A DNA stretch of 64,000 nucleotides from positions 3,367,001-3,431,000 of the forward strand of contig NC_065874.1 of the NCBI RefSeq assembly GCF_933775445.1, given 5' to 3'. This DNA comes from Argentina anserina. Its lineage: Eukaryota > Streptophyta > Magnoliopsida > Rosales > Rosaceae. The translations under genes and the position numbers were made by a program. Below are positions 1 through 13,990 of the stretch, in pieces. Numbering within the stretch: the first letter of the stretch is position 1; the number at the start of each line of letters is the position of its first letter. Under the pieces are notes generated by a model. It was not told the origin of the DNA. It saw nothing but the letters and a program-made list of their open reading frames with translations, and made no database searches.

Positions 1-2337
1 CTTGGATTTAGCTTAGCAAATAATGATAGCTGACTCACCCCCCTTATGTACATAAAAACATATCATGCTTTGACCCAATTGGCATAAATCTGTCCACTCA
101 AAACTGATACACAAATTTCCTTATCATATAATCTGCAAAAAAGAATTGAGTCCAACTCTACACCAATAGGAAAATGAACCAGATATAAAGGAGAAGTGAT
201 ACCTACCAGTCCCTTCCTCAATTATTCTTGGAAGGAAGAAGCTGGAGGTGGAGATAAGGCAGCCAAGTAATAACACCTGTAAAGCCAAACCATACAGATT
301 ATAGTTGGAGTTGGAGTCAAATAAAACCAACTCAGTTTCTTCTACGCCTAAAAATAACGCTAAAACAATCATATTCGTAGCCAATTTGACATTTTTGTTT
401 CTGTTTCTTCTTAAACACGGCTTCTTGTTCTGGGTTGCATGTGGAATATGCTTCAATTTTTTGTCACGGAAATGGAAACTTGCACCAGTAAGTCATTCAC
501 TACCAAGTTTCGTGGATTCGCATGCGTAAAATATAGTTAGATCCAGTCAAATGTATAACTAATCTTTCTTCTTATTAAGATGTGTTAATAAAAGATAGAT
601 CCAGTCGAATGTTTAATTAACTAATATATCTTCTTATTAAGATAAGTTAACATTTGTTTGCTGCATCAGATTCTAGTCATGATATATGGTTGCAGTTGCC
701 TCTAGTGCCGATAAAAAAAGAGTGATAACAATCCTCCCATTTCAGCATCGTTCATCGGCTACATGCCTACATCCAAATGATCCAATCTCCATATCACAAG
801 AGAATTGGATAAATTTTTACTGTACTCTTCAAAATAAAAGGCGTCTGCTTAAATTCTTTCTTACATATAAATTAGAGATCAAACTATATGTGAAACTGGT
901 CTAATTTTAGAGGGTTAACAAAAGAGGAAGGTGCTAGCATTCATCTTACGTACTATGATTTTCTTATTACTATTGGTCTTAAGTAAACAGAGGCAGGCAT
1001 GTGTGATGGATCAGTAAGATGCCCAAGTGCTGAGGTTATCTCTAATTTTCTATTGCCAGAAAACATTTGAATTAGTCAGCTTATCAATGTCCATCAGTTT
1101 TAGCATACAAATTTGAAAGGCAAATCAATCGTGCCGACCCAAATTCGATTTTTCTTCAACAATTTTAGTTTTGTCCATGCAAACGTATAATCCTATAAAT
1201 GTAGACGCCAAACGAAAGGTGACAATTTTCTCACAAGATTTGGAAAAACTGTGACATGCATATTATGCTAATACGACGACTTTTGTTACCGACATCAGAA
1301 CCCTTTATTCAAAACTGCGAAGAAATTGCCCAGAAATCGACAAAAATGAGAATAATGCCAAAAGTTATTCACCTATTATATAACTGTTAGTTGGCCATCC
1401 GAAACAAACAGAACTAACAGAATAGCAAACTTGAAGCAAACCAGAATCTGAATAAATAATACAAAGATCACGTAGCAACAATAGCTTAATGTAAACTTGG
1501 TTTTGAGATGTGACCTTAATCAAAATGTACTTGTGTTCCTCTGCCCTTCCCCCAATCTCATCCCACTGAAGTGTATCAATTTTTTGCCCAAAAAGAAATG
1601 AAGAAAAAAGAGGTTCTTGCATACTGAATTAGTGAATTTGAATGCAAAATTATGCAGTTGTGGAAACAAACAATCGGACAAACAATATCCTACTAGATAT
1701 TTCGAGATTTCCAGACATCCCCCAACTGGTATGGATCCAAAAGTTTCCAGCAATTACTGACCCTTCCTGATGACCATAATTGCACCTAATTTAGGTGATG
1801 AATGAAACAGACTTCTCCATGCTTTTCATATGAAACAAACACTTCACCTAAAAGCACTAAATATAAAAGAAGAAAAATGGAAAGACCCAATAAAACGCAA
1901 CTTCAGCACCAACATTGCTCATACTTATGAAAAAGAAAAAGACTAAAAAGACCACAAAGAGCAGCAACCATTGTAAAACACTTCCTAAGTGAATCACAAG
2001 CAGATAAGAGTGCAAAATTGTCAATCCTTAAAGCTCAAGTATCAAATGAATTCATGTTAGTATGAAGTAGAAGAAGCTTAATGTAAGCATATACAATCAT
2101 TCATCCACCAAAATTCCGAGATTAACTAGAGAGATGTGTATTCCATTCTCTATAATTCTAATCTAGGATCTCTTGATAAACGAACAGGAAATACAATAAC
2201 AAAGCAGTATCCTCTAGAGCTCGCCTATTCCCAAAACAAAACAAATCAAAAACAAAGGAGGAAACTTTACAACAGCCTTAGCAAATTAGAGGAGTGACAG
2301 GTGAAAAGGGGCATACCCAATTGCACTATCTTCCTCC
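1..2337. other. intergenic region and CIPK 3' flank
   Basis: I see no supportable gene here. The DNA is AT-rich with only short open frames. The longest (124-456, minus, 110 codons) contains a hydrophobic stretch and an Arg/Lys/Asn-rich start, but it matches no family I recognise and has no clear splice partners, so it is not called. The right part, roughly 2000-2337, is expected to carry the 3' untranslated region of the minus-strand CIPK gene. Confidence 0.6.
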
Positions 2338-3864
2338 TTACTCCGTATCCGATGGTAGATGATGAATTGAAGACGGAGAACCTACTGAAACAACCGAACC
2401 ACCTGAAGCTAGAGATTCAACTGACACCATCGAGCCCCCTGAAACAAGAGAACCACCAGCAGGTTCCTCAATCATCAAATTCTGCAACCCGGGTCTCAAC
2501 TCCGCATTACAAAACTGCTCATACTCTCCTTTATCCCCTGCTTTCTTCTTCACTTCAAGCACCACCAACGACGGCGTCAACTCGAATATCTCAGCCGCAA
2601 TCGTCAACGGCCCCTTCACGCCCTCCCTAGACCCTTCCAAGCTCACCCTGCAATCCTTCTTCCTCACCGAAAAGCTCACAACTTTCGCAATCTCCTCCAA
2701 TTTCGATATGATCTTATCCACCGGAGCACCGGACACAAACCTGGCCTCCTCCCCGCGCTCCTCAAACAATCCCGACAAATCAAACCCGGGCGAAAACGAA
2801 ATGATATCGAAGGCATTCAAGCTCGCCGGTCTCGGCAAAGACGTTAGCTTCCTCCTGGTCTCAAACTCAGCCTCGGACTCCGACATACAGGACTGATCAG
2901 ACATAACTGAGCTGGCATCACTGTCGTCCCCCTCGTCCTCGTGAACATTACACAGCCTGTCGTCATGGTCGATATAAAACTTAATGTGCTTAAACCCCTT
3001 CTTAAACCACCGATTGTCCATCACCTCCGCAATGGTGATCCTCGTGTTCGGATTCGTGTCCAGGAGCCGAGTCAGCAGCCGCACAAGCTCGGAGCTGAAC
3101 CATCGGGGACACCGAAAATCCCCTTTGTAAATTTTCTTGTACATCGCCATGACATTGTGGTCATGGAAAGGCAAATAGCCTGCCATGAGAACAAACAGCA
3201 CTACTCCGCAAGACCAAATGTCCACCTTGGCCGCATCGTAGCCCTTCCGGCCGAGCACCTCCGGCGCAACGTACGCCGGGGTGCCGCAGAAGGTGTGGAA
3301 CAGGCCGTCCTGGCGGATCTCATCCGAGACGGCGGAGAGGCCGAAATCGGAGACCTTGAGGTCGCCGTTCTCGTCGAGGAGGAGGTTCTCGGGTTTCAGG
3401 TCGCGGTGGTAGACGCCGCGGGCGTGGCAGAAACCGACGGCGGAGACGAGCTGCTGGAAGTACTTTCTGGCGACTTCTTCCTTGAGGCGGCCCTTGGCGA
3501 CCTTGTTGAAGAGCTCGCCGCCGCGGACGTACTCCATGACGAAGTAGATCTTGGCCTTGGTGGCCATGACCTCGAAGAGCTGGACGATGTTGGGGTGGCG
3601 GACGCGGCGGAGGATGGAGATCTCGCGCTTGATGTGGGCGATGAGGCCGCCTTTGAGGATCTTCTCCTTGTCGATGACCTTAATGGCGACGCCCTCGTCG
3701 GTCTTGATGTTGCGCGCGTGGTACACTTTGGCGAAGGTGCCGTGGCCGAGGAGCTTGCCGATTTCGAACCGGCCGAGGAGGAGCGGGTAGGTTTTCGTCT
3801 TGGAGGTGTTGGAGGAGCTGGACGTTGGGGTGGAGACGGCGCCGTTTTGGGCGAGCTCGGCCAT
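2338..3864 (-). CDS. CIPK12-like: CBL-interacting protein kinase, CIPK12/19 clade (SnRK3), intronless
   Basis: Serine/threonine kinase recruited by calcineurin-B-like Ca2+ sensors to phosphorylate membrane transporters and other targets. The 508-residue frame is a single exon, as in the intronless CIPK clade. The kinase domain (about 33-287) has the glycine loop (about 39-47), the VAIK lysine (K62), HRDLKPEN with D155, DFG at 173-175 and APE at 200-202. The regulatory half has the NAF/FISL motif (NAF at 350-352, within [20 protein letters not shown]) that binds CBL, and the later [15 protein letters not shown] block matches the phosphatase-interaction region. The protein ends in LPSDTE, the ending I recall for Arabidopsis CIPK12. 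Just before it is an unusual Ser/Gly/Val-rich tail of repeated GGS-VS units. The first ATG of the frame fits the family start. Clade assignment is from recalled protein resemblance; family is certain, exact orthology is not. Confidence 0.95.
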   Translation of the reverse strand: MAELAQNGAVSTPTSSSSNTSKTKTYPLLLGRFEIGKLLGHGTFAKVYHARNIKTDEGVAIKVIDKEKILKGGLIAHIKREISILRRVRHPNIVQLFEVMATKAKIYFVMEYVRGGELFNKVAKGRLKEEVARKYFQQLVSAVGFCHARGVYHRDLKPENLLLDENGDLKVSDFGLSAVSDEIRQDGLFHTFCGTPAYVAPEVLGRKGYDAAKVDIWSCGVVLFVLMAGYLPFHDHNVMAMYKKIYKGDFRCPRWFSSELVRLLTRLLDTNPNTRITIAEVMDNRWFKKGFKHIKFYIDHDDRLCNVHEDEGDDSDASSVMSDQSCMSESEAEFETRRKLTSLPRPASLNAFDIISFSPGFDLSGLFEERGEEARFVSGAPVDKIISKLEEIAKVVSFSVRKKDCRVSLEGSREGVKGPLTIAAEIFELTPSLVVLEVKKKAGDKGEYEQFCNAELRPGLQNLMIEEPAGGSLVSGGSMVSVESLASGGSVVSVGSPSSIHHLPSDTE

Positions 3865-3997
3865 TCCTGGTGGCGGAATGGGGCGGCCCGGAGAAGGAGG
3901 AGAGATTTGAGGGGTTATGGTTTTTGAGGAGAGAGAGAGATATGAGAGATGATGATGATGAATGTGAAAGAAACAAGCAAGGGAAATAGAGATGCCG

Positions 3998-4004
3998 TTT
4001 TATA
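3998..4004 (-). promoter_or_regulatory. TATA box of the CIPK gene
   Basis: On the minus strand the sequence reads TATAAAA about 134 bases before the start codon. A transcription start about 30 bases downstream (near 3968) would leave a 5' leader of roughly 100 bases, which contains a CT-rich tract. Position and sequence are seen; use as a TATA box is inferred. Confidence 0.55.
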
Positions 4005-4020
4005 GTTAGAGGGAATATAC

Positions 4021-4763
4021 CGCTCTGCTTCCTCCACTTGTGTTTTTTCTATTTCTTTTTAAATGAAAAAAAATAGGGTTTAGTGTTGTTGCCAGGTGGA
4101 GACGTTTTTATGCAAAGTGGTATGTAGGGGGTATAAATACGGTTTGATATTTTGTTTAATGCTTAGATCTTGCTAATGATTTTGTTTTCTCATGGGGTGA
4201 CGAGTTTTTTTATTCATATGCACAGCAGAGGGTTATGTGTATTTTGTTGTATAGTTTTTGTACCGAGAGGTGTACTTATGGCTCCTTATTTTTATATTTC
4301 GGGGAAAACAATATTTGTATTGTGTTTTATGAGTTTTTTTTCAAAGGAAAGTGTTTTATGAGTTTAAAGCGTAGAATGGGTGTTTCTCGCTTTATATTTT
4401 CATGGGTGTAAAGTTAATGAATGGCGTGTTTTGGTTTTGTTCTTATGTATCGTGTTTTTGCGTTGATAGCTAATGCATGAATTGTTTCAACGAATTCATT
4501 GTTTCTCTTTTTTTAAAACGTGTAAAAAGATGGTGGATGTGAAAATTTATCCTGAGGTAATTGAAATTTAGGCGTTATTGGCATTTGTTTTTTTTTTAAT
4601 TAATTAATTAATTTAACAAATGAGGGGGACAAAAAACACGACCTTCTGATAAATTCTAAAAAAGAGGATAAATAAAAACTCAATTTCACATGTGTACACC
4701 CACATATGCAAAACCATATATATAAAAATCTTAACAAATAGTAAACCCTCAGCCAAGAAACTT
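4021..4763. other. AT-rich intergenic spacer
   Basis: Promoter-distal flank of the CIPK gene. No gene or structured repeat is visible apart from short T-runs and an imperfect TTAA microsatellite near 4598. Confidence 0.5.
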
Positions 4764-5045
4764 TTAATTGACAGATAGTTGTGAGATTCCAAGAATAGAG
4801 AAAATAGACATCTCGTGATGCTTCTTGTAAGGATGAAAAGAATGCAAAGCAAACTCTCTGAACAATTTCAAAAGAAGACGTTGGGTTTCCAACATATTAA
4901 AAATCTTACTTTCGAAACGCATCAAATTCCTAGTGATCCAAATAAACCAAATTAAATTACAGGAGACTAGAAACCAAAGTTGACGTTTAGGTTTTGGGAA
5001 CGCTGAAACACCAACACCATTAAGCACTTCATCAAGGGTACCCAA
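4764..5045 (-). mobile_element. LINE (non-LTR) retrotransposon remnant, zf-RVT-like region
   Basis: The 93-codon minus-strand frame carries a Trp-rich block (QLWFLVSCNLIWFIWITRN) followed by a basic segment. This is typical of the stretch after the zinc-binding reverse-transcriptase domain in plant L1-type elements (L W x x x x x x W x x W x x R N). Nothing of the reverse transcriptase or endonuclease is visible nearby, so this is a short dead fragment. The call rests on motif resemblance only. Confidence 0.5.
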
Positions 5046-7247
5046 AGGCGATAATGAATGAGAAAATAGAAAGCAAACTCATTTTCATAAAGCCACAATG
5101 CAAAAGAAGATGTGTACCCGATTATGCATGACTTTCACAAAAAGAGTAACGAGATGGAAGTGAAAAACCTCGCCGTTGTCATTTGTCAAGTATGGGCTCT
5201 TTGTGCCGTCTTGTCTGGCAGTCTTGCCGCTTGTCAACAAATAGGTGCACCCCGAGAAATTTGCATCTGTTTCTTGAGCTTACGCAAAAATAAAAATGTT
5301 TGATAAAGTTTATATGCTTATCTCCCAAGTAATTCTTGATCAAATCTCAAATTATTTACAAAATTACGTATATGGCGCACTCATTACTACGATAGAAAAT
5401 ATTCGTTTATGAGCTCAAGTTGTTTGATATTCTCCTTGTTAATTCTATGTTCGTAACATATATATTGTATACAATTTTTCTTAACAATAATAACTTTTAT
5501 TTTAGTATTCTAAGTTCCTTAGTGTGCCCACCGTCTCCAGATACGAACGCAATATACAAGAGCTCATTTCCCACATCAAATAATCATCCAACTTGTTAGT
5601 GTTTGCTAGCAAGTATCGGCATACCAACATATATGTATTAAAATGAATGTGATGTTTAACTATTGGTCACCAATTTGATCTTATTTGGCTAGTGGTCACA
5701 AAATGCTCACAACATTTTTGTTGGCGTCAATATTTATGTAAAATACTAGTGTCATAACAAGACAACATTAACAACATTGAATCTCAAGAGAAGAAAACAA
5801 CTAGAAAACCATTATGTTGATTACTTGTTGATAACAACTTTATACTTCAATAAAATGAGAAGTGGACTAACTAATCATCATCATATTATCATATATGCTC
5901 CCCCTATAATATTAATATCAACACTCAAAGTCATACAATAATTTTGTTATGTGAGTGTATAAGTGTTAAAACTTACAATCATAAACGTTACGTGTGTTTT
6001 CTTTCTCTGTCGAAACAAAAATCATTCTAAGCATGTTTTGTCAAAAGAAAAAGAAGATCGGAGAAAAACAAACTTAAAATCTCAGGAGGCTTTCACAAAC
6101 CTCTAAATTAATTCCAAGCGCCCTTTCTATTTTGGATGAGTCACGTTGAAAATTAAGTTAGACCCCGTAGCTTAATTTCCACCTAATAATGTCCAACCAC
6201 TAAATGCCCACCAGGTGTTGCGTACTCAAAGCTTCTGGCAACGCGTATGCGTGCATCCCACGTAGGCAATCGCGCCTCCCCAGCTGCCCCTTATTCCACT
6301 GTACCCAATCACACGTTACAAACCAAGCTTAGCTGTCCCTGGCCATCGATGTTCATTACTTTAACAAAGACCATGAACTTAACGGATCAAACTCATCCTT
6401 TGACTCACGTGATGGAGCCAAAAGTCAACTGGACGGTCGGTGAAGATTTTACACTCCGGCTCTTATCAATTGGACCACCTATGATGATTACATGCGACCG
6501 TAATTGTTCAAATTCTTATTAGCAATTTTTATATGGGAAATTAATATTGACCGTGGATTTTATGATGATTGCAAGTCCGGGTGTGGACGGCCTCGAGGGG
6601 TTTCTTTGTTGGTGATGAAAGAGAGTGCAAATATATATATATATCAATGATTAAAGTGTGGCTACCAAGGTGATGAGAAATTAAGAATAATCTATAAGCT
6701 GCATAATTTGTTTACCAAACTTCTAGGAAACAAAATAGTTGTTTACTAAAATGAAATGGCCAGATATTTCTTCCACTTGAAACAGTTCATCCCAGAACAA
6801 AAAAAAGCCTCATCTCTACAATGCAATATTTCTTCTGTTATAATATATTAATATCTCTGGGACCTAGCTAGCGAGTAGCAAATGTGAATAGAAGAAAAAT
6901 AAGTAAGTAAATGTTTACTGTGTTCTTCTTCCTTTTCAGATTCTGGAGTTACTGGCTGCTGTGCTTGCTTGCTTTACAAGTATTTTCTGGATTTTTGGGG
7001 CTTGACCTCTTATTATTTCTTGATTTTCTTTGTATTGGTTATGAATTATGACCTAATTGTAGGCTGTGGATAAGAAGATAAGACCTGATGGTGTAATTGA
7101 CCATGAACACCGGGCATGTCACACTGCCTATCTAGTTAGATAATTTTCAAATTTGGTGATCTCACCTCATGTGCTTCAAACTTCATAAATACCAAATTGA
7201 TTTAAAGGAAACAAAGTATTTTTGTTCTTAAACACTACATTTTTACG
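5046..7247. other. intergenic spacer without recognised gene
   Basis: AT-rich DNA with short frames only. A less AT-rich patch at about 6190-6500 contains a 91-codon plus-strand frame (6247-6522) with no family resemblance; it is not called. A short (TA)n tract lies near 6634. Confidence 0.5.
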
Positions 7248-7639
7248 TACACAGTCACGACTCCGAATTTCGAATAATAAAAATTTAAATTCGAAGTCAT
7301 GAAAACTCTAAAACAATCTCAATAAATCGAAATCATTTTATCGTCACAGCGTATCGTTACTGAGTTCATAGTACAACTAAGTTGAATAGATTATTACAAA
7401 ACCTATTTAAAATTCAAACATTATATCAAATGGAAATGTAAAATCATTTAAATCCTCACCACAAAATAAAATAAATAAACTTCGAAATCTTCAGAGTAGT
7501 CCGTCAATTCTGCTAATCCACACCTGCGAAACTATCTCCTACACCATCAAATAGGTGTACCGGGATTGCAAACACAAATCCGGTAAGCTTTGCAGCTCGT
7601 ACGAGTAAAACATCAATATAACATGTATAGTAATATGAG

Positions 7640-7925
7640 AGTAAATACTGAAAACATTTAATTATAAATGTACTCATGAGTCATGGGACGACTCATCTGG
7701 TTGTCTAATAATATCTGAAAATATAAGTGCTCATGAGAAATCGGGCAACCCATCTATTTACCCAATTACATTTATAATACGGGTATTCATGAGACCCAAG
7801 TACTCATCCGTTACCCCTCATGCAGTACACCGCTAGGCATTGATCAACCCATCTGTTACCCAATATCCCAAAAATATGGGTACTCATAAGCTGGTAACTC
7901 ATATGTTACCCCTCATGCAGTACAC
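7640..7925. repeat. degenerate tandem repeat of an ACTCATGAG / CTGTTACCC motif
   Basis: Several imperfect copies of a unit containing 'gggtactcatgag' and 'cccatctgttaccc' follow one another, and 'gttacccctcatgcagtacaccg' occurs twice (about 7812 and 7896). The repeat lies wholly within the presumed LTR. Confidence 0.55.
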
Positions 7926-8449
7926 CGGCAGACGGACTAGAGCTCTAACTGAATCGTAACTATCGTCCGGTCAAGGCTAGGTTCCGACATGCCAACACGT
8001 TTGAAGACAGGTCCGAAGACAGAAAAACGTTTTAACATGACTCAAGTTAAAACCACGTACAATACATTTTCTCATATGTTATTGCACAAAAAGACAAGCG
8101 ATTCATGCTTAAATAAAACAAATATTAGGGTTATAAATAAACTCATTTGAATAGGAATATGACAGTATATAATATAACAACCCATATATATGTATCGATT
8201 TTACCATTTATACACATATACACACCCACTATATCATATACATATCATATTTCGATCTTTTAAAATAAAGCGTAATTATGAATCACCACCAAGGGTAGAC
8301 TCCTCATAGTGAGATTTACTCACCTTATTTTCCTGAGCGTAATTTCCACAATTCCAAAAGGAAATACTTTACTTTTTTCGTTGATCACCTAGATTGGATA
8401 AGATGTGATTAGAAACGTTACGTAAAACCTCAAATGCCAGAACAATACT

Positions 8450-8750
8450 AATGTTTTATTGTTAAGCAATTTTCGGTTTTTACGAAATTACTGTTCACAT
8501 AAATACTATTCACATATTATTGTACAAGTACATAATATTTACGTATTAATGTACAAGTTACTGTACATACTATTCTATCGTAAAATACTGTTTCAGTAAA
8601 TACTAATCACTGATTTACCTTTCAGAAATTACTTTTATATTACTGTACGTAAATTACTTTTACAATTACTGTACATAATTAATTTTTACATTTACCGTAC
8701 AGAAATCATTTTTAACAAAAAGTTACTGTTCAGAAATTACTGTTCACACG
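8450..8750. repeat. degenerate TTACTGTNCANAAAT repeat array
   Basis: About a dozen diverged copies of 'ttactgt(a/t)ca(c/g/t)aaat' run head to tail, with drifting spacing, inside the presumed LTR. No coding sense is apparent. Confidence 0.55.
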
Positions 8751-9798
8751 GCTGCCTCCGGCAGTCGCGCGTGGCGCTCACGCGCCGCCTACCGCCGCCC
8801 AAAACCCTTCATTTTCTTCCCCTCTACCTTCCCACGGCCTAAGGCCGTCTCCTACCCCCTTCACACTCCCTCACGCGCTGCCTAAGGCGGCGATACTCTC
8901 TCCCTCCTCTGATTCACCACAATTCCTCCACCAATCTTCACAAAATCACTCATATCAATCAATTAAATGCATTTCCATACCTATGTGAAGCCCTAGGACA
9001 TCCGGGAGTCGCCGGAGGAGCTCGAGATGCCAGCGGGGTCGATTTTTCGAGGAGGATGTGATGCGGCTTGATTCGAGTTCCAATTCGATCGCAGAAGGCG
9101 TCGGAGGGTGAGGAGCAGTGAAGAGGGATGATCGCCGAGTGCTTGCGTCACCGGAGGCGTAGCTTGGACGGCGGAGGAAGACGCAGGGGACTCGGGTTGT
9201 CGCGCGAGTTTCACAGCGGCGAGGGAGGTCGCGTCTTGCTCGGGGTTTGATGCGGTCGAGCTTGCGGTGGTTGTGGATGCGGTGGTGAGAGCCACAGAGG
9301 CCGGCGTCGTGGAGAATGCCGGCGAAGGTGAGGGGGAGAGAGAGAGAGAGAGAGGAAAGCTGCGGGGGAGAGGAGAGAGAATGAGGGTTTCCGAAATTGG
9401 AAACCTTAGCCCTTAATAATTCCTTTGTATACCCTTTTCCAAAATCAGAAAATAACTTCCGTCGCTAATAACTTTCACGTACGACGTCCGATTAGAACGC
9501 GTGACGTGTCCACGAAATTGTATCGACGAGCTCTACAACTTTCGTGAAGGAAGTAATTGTCGCGGAAACGTAACGTTTTTTCCAATTTTAGATTTCCGAT
9601 GACGGTTTCGTTTTCGATTCGACATCGTCGTGAAGCGAGAAAAATACGATTTATTAAATTTACCAAGTTCATAAATTTCTAAGAATTCATACAAATTGAT
9701 GCCGAAAATCGGGTTATTACATACACACACTATAAAACACATCTAGCGCGACGAGCAGCTTCTAGATCCATGATTGCAAGTGATGAGAATTAGTACTT

Positions 9799-13490
<3,692 letters not shown>

Positions 13491-13554
13491 AATTTTTTGA
13501 CTGAGTACTGTCCTCGCTCTCTCTTTTACCTGAAAAACTAAGTTTCCTTGCGGT

Positions 13555-13562
13555 TTTATATA
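13555..13562 (-). promoter_or_regulatory. TATA box of the lysyl-tRNA synthetase gene
   Basis: The minus strand reads TATATAAA about 65 bases before the start codon, which would give a short leader. It faces away from the HEL2-like promoter, so 13491-13990 is a shared divergent promoter region of 500 bases. Confidence 0.5.
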
Positions 13563-13885
13563 TGCGAAGCAATTTCGTTGGTCTGTGAATAGTAACTTGT
13601 AACTTGGGTACCAAGAAACAAAACTTGTTGACCAAGACACCATTTTGACTTTGACCTCGCTTGTCGTAGAACTCGTTAGTTGGAATTGACTAATTGAGTA
13701 ATCTATTGGGAATTCTCCATTTCCTAAAGCCTTTTGGATTCCTCCGTTTCCCATTCTATATTGGAGTCCTCCATTTCCTATTACATTTAGGTTTAAATCT
13801 CTTTAAATACACGAGATAGCCGAGGGAGAGTATTTACTTTAGTTATTAGGATTCCCTAACTCAGTGGGATTAGCCTCTCCATATC

Positions 13886-13892
13886 TTTATAA
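13886..13892 (+). promoter_or_regulatory. TATA-like element of the HEL2-like gene
   Basis: TTTATAA lies about 100 bases before the first ATG, in the expected place for a plus-strand core promoter with a leader of roughly 70 bases. Function is inferred from position. Confidence 0.4.
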
Positions 13893-13990
13893 GTAGTGGG
13901 GAATAGAACCACCCAGAACAGAAGCCTTAATTTGGAATAGATAGAAGGAAAGGGGGAGCAGAGCCACCGTGCCCAAAAACCTTGAACTAC

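Larger units (their letters stand above)
7253..9721. mobile_element. probable solo LTR of a Ty3/gypsy-type retrotransposon
   Basis: A 2469-base block is flanked by the same five bases, TACAC (7248-7252 and 9722-9726), the size of a retroviral-type target duplication. It ends in ...GGGTTATTACA and begins AGTCACGACTCCG, which would be canonical TG...CA if the first base were T. Inside are degenerate tandem repeats (7640-7920 and 8450-8750) and a GC-rich pyrimidine/GA segment (8750-9360). No gag, pol, primer-binding site or polypurine tract is present, so it fits a solo LTR left by unequal recombination. Short frames inside (for example 8993-9295, minus) look non-coding. Orientation could not be settled; Ty3/gypsy is inferred from length and termini. 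Confidence 0.6.

Noticed and set aside
124..456. 110-codon minus-strand frame with a hydrophobic stretch
   Set aside because: No family resemblance, no supporting splice structure, and composition typical of chance frames in AT-rich DNA. It may be a remnant but cannot be supported.
2941..3927. 328-codon plus-strand frame antisense to the CIPK gene
   Set aside because: It mirrors the GC-rich kinase exon; the translation is Asp/Glu/Leu/Val-biased without domains, as expected of a shadow frame.
6247..6522. 91-codon plus-strand frame in a GC-richer patch
   Set aside because: No recognisable domain; more likely a decayed repeat or old promoter sequence.
8993..9295. Ala/Ser/Thr-rich minus-strand frame
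   Set aside because: Lies in the GC-rich part of the presumed LTR and shows only low-complexity composition.
13982..13990. Upstream extension of the HEL2-like frame by three codons (MNYM...)
   Set aside because: It would need TTG as a start; the ATG at 13991 is the first normal start and the RING follows at once.
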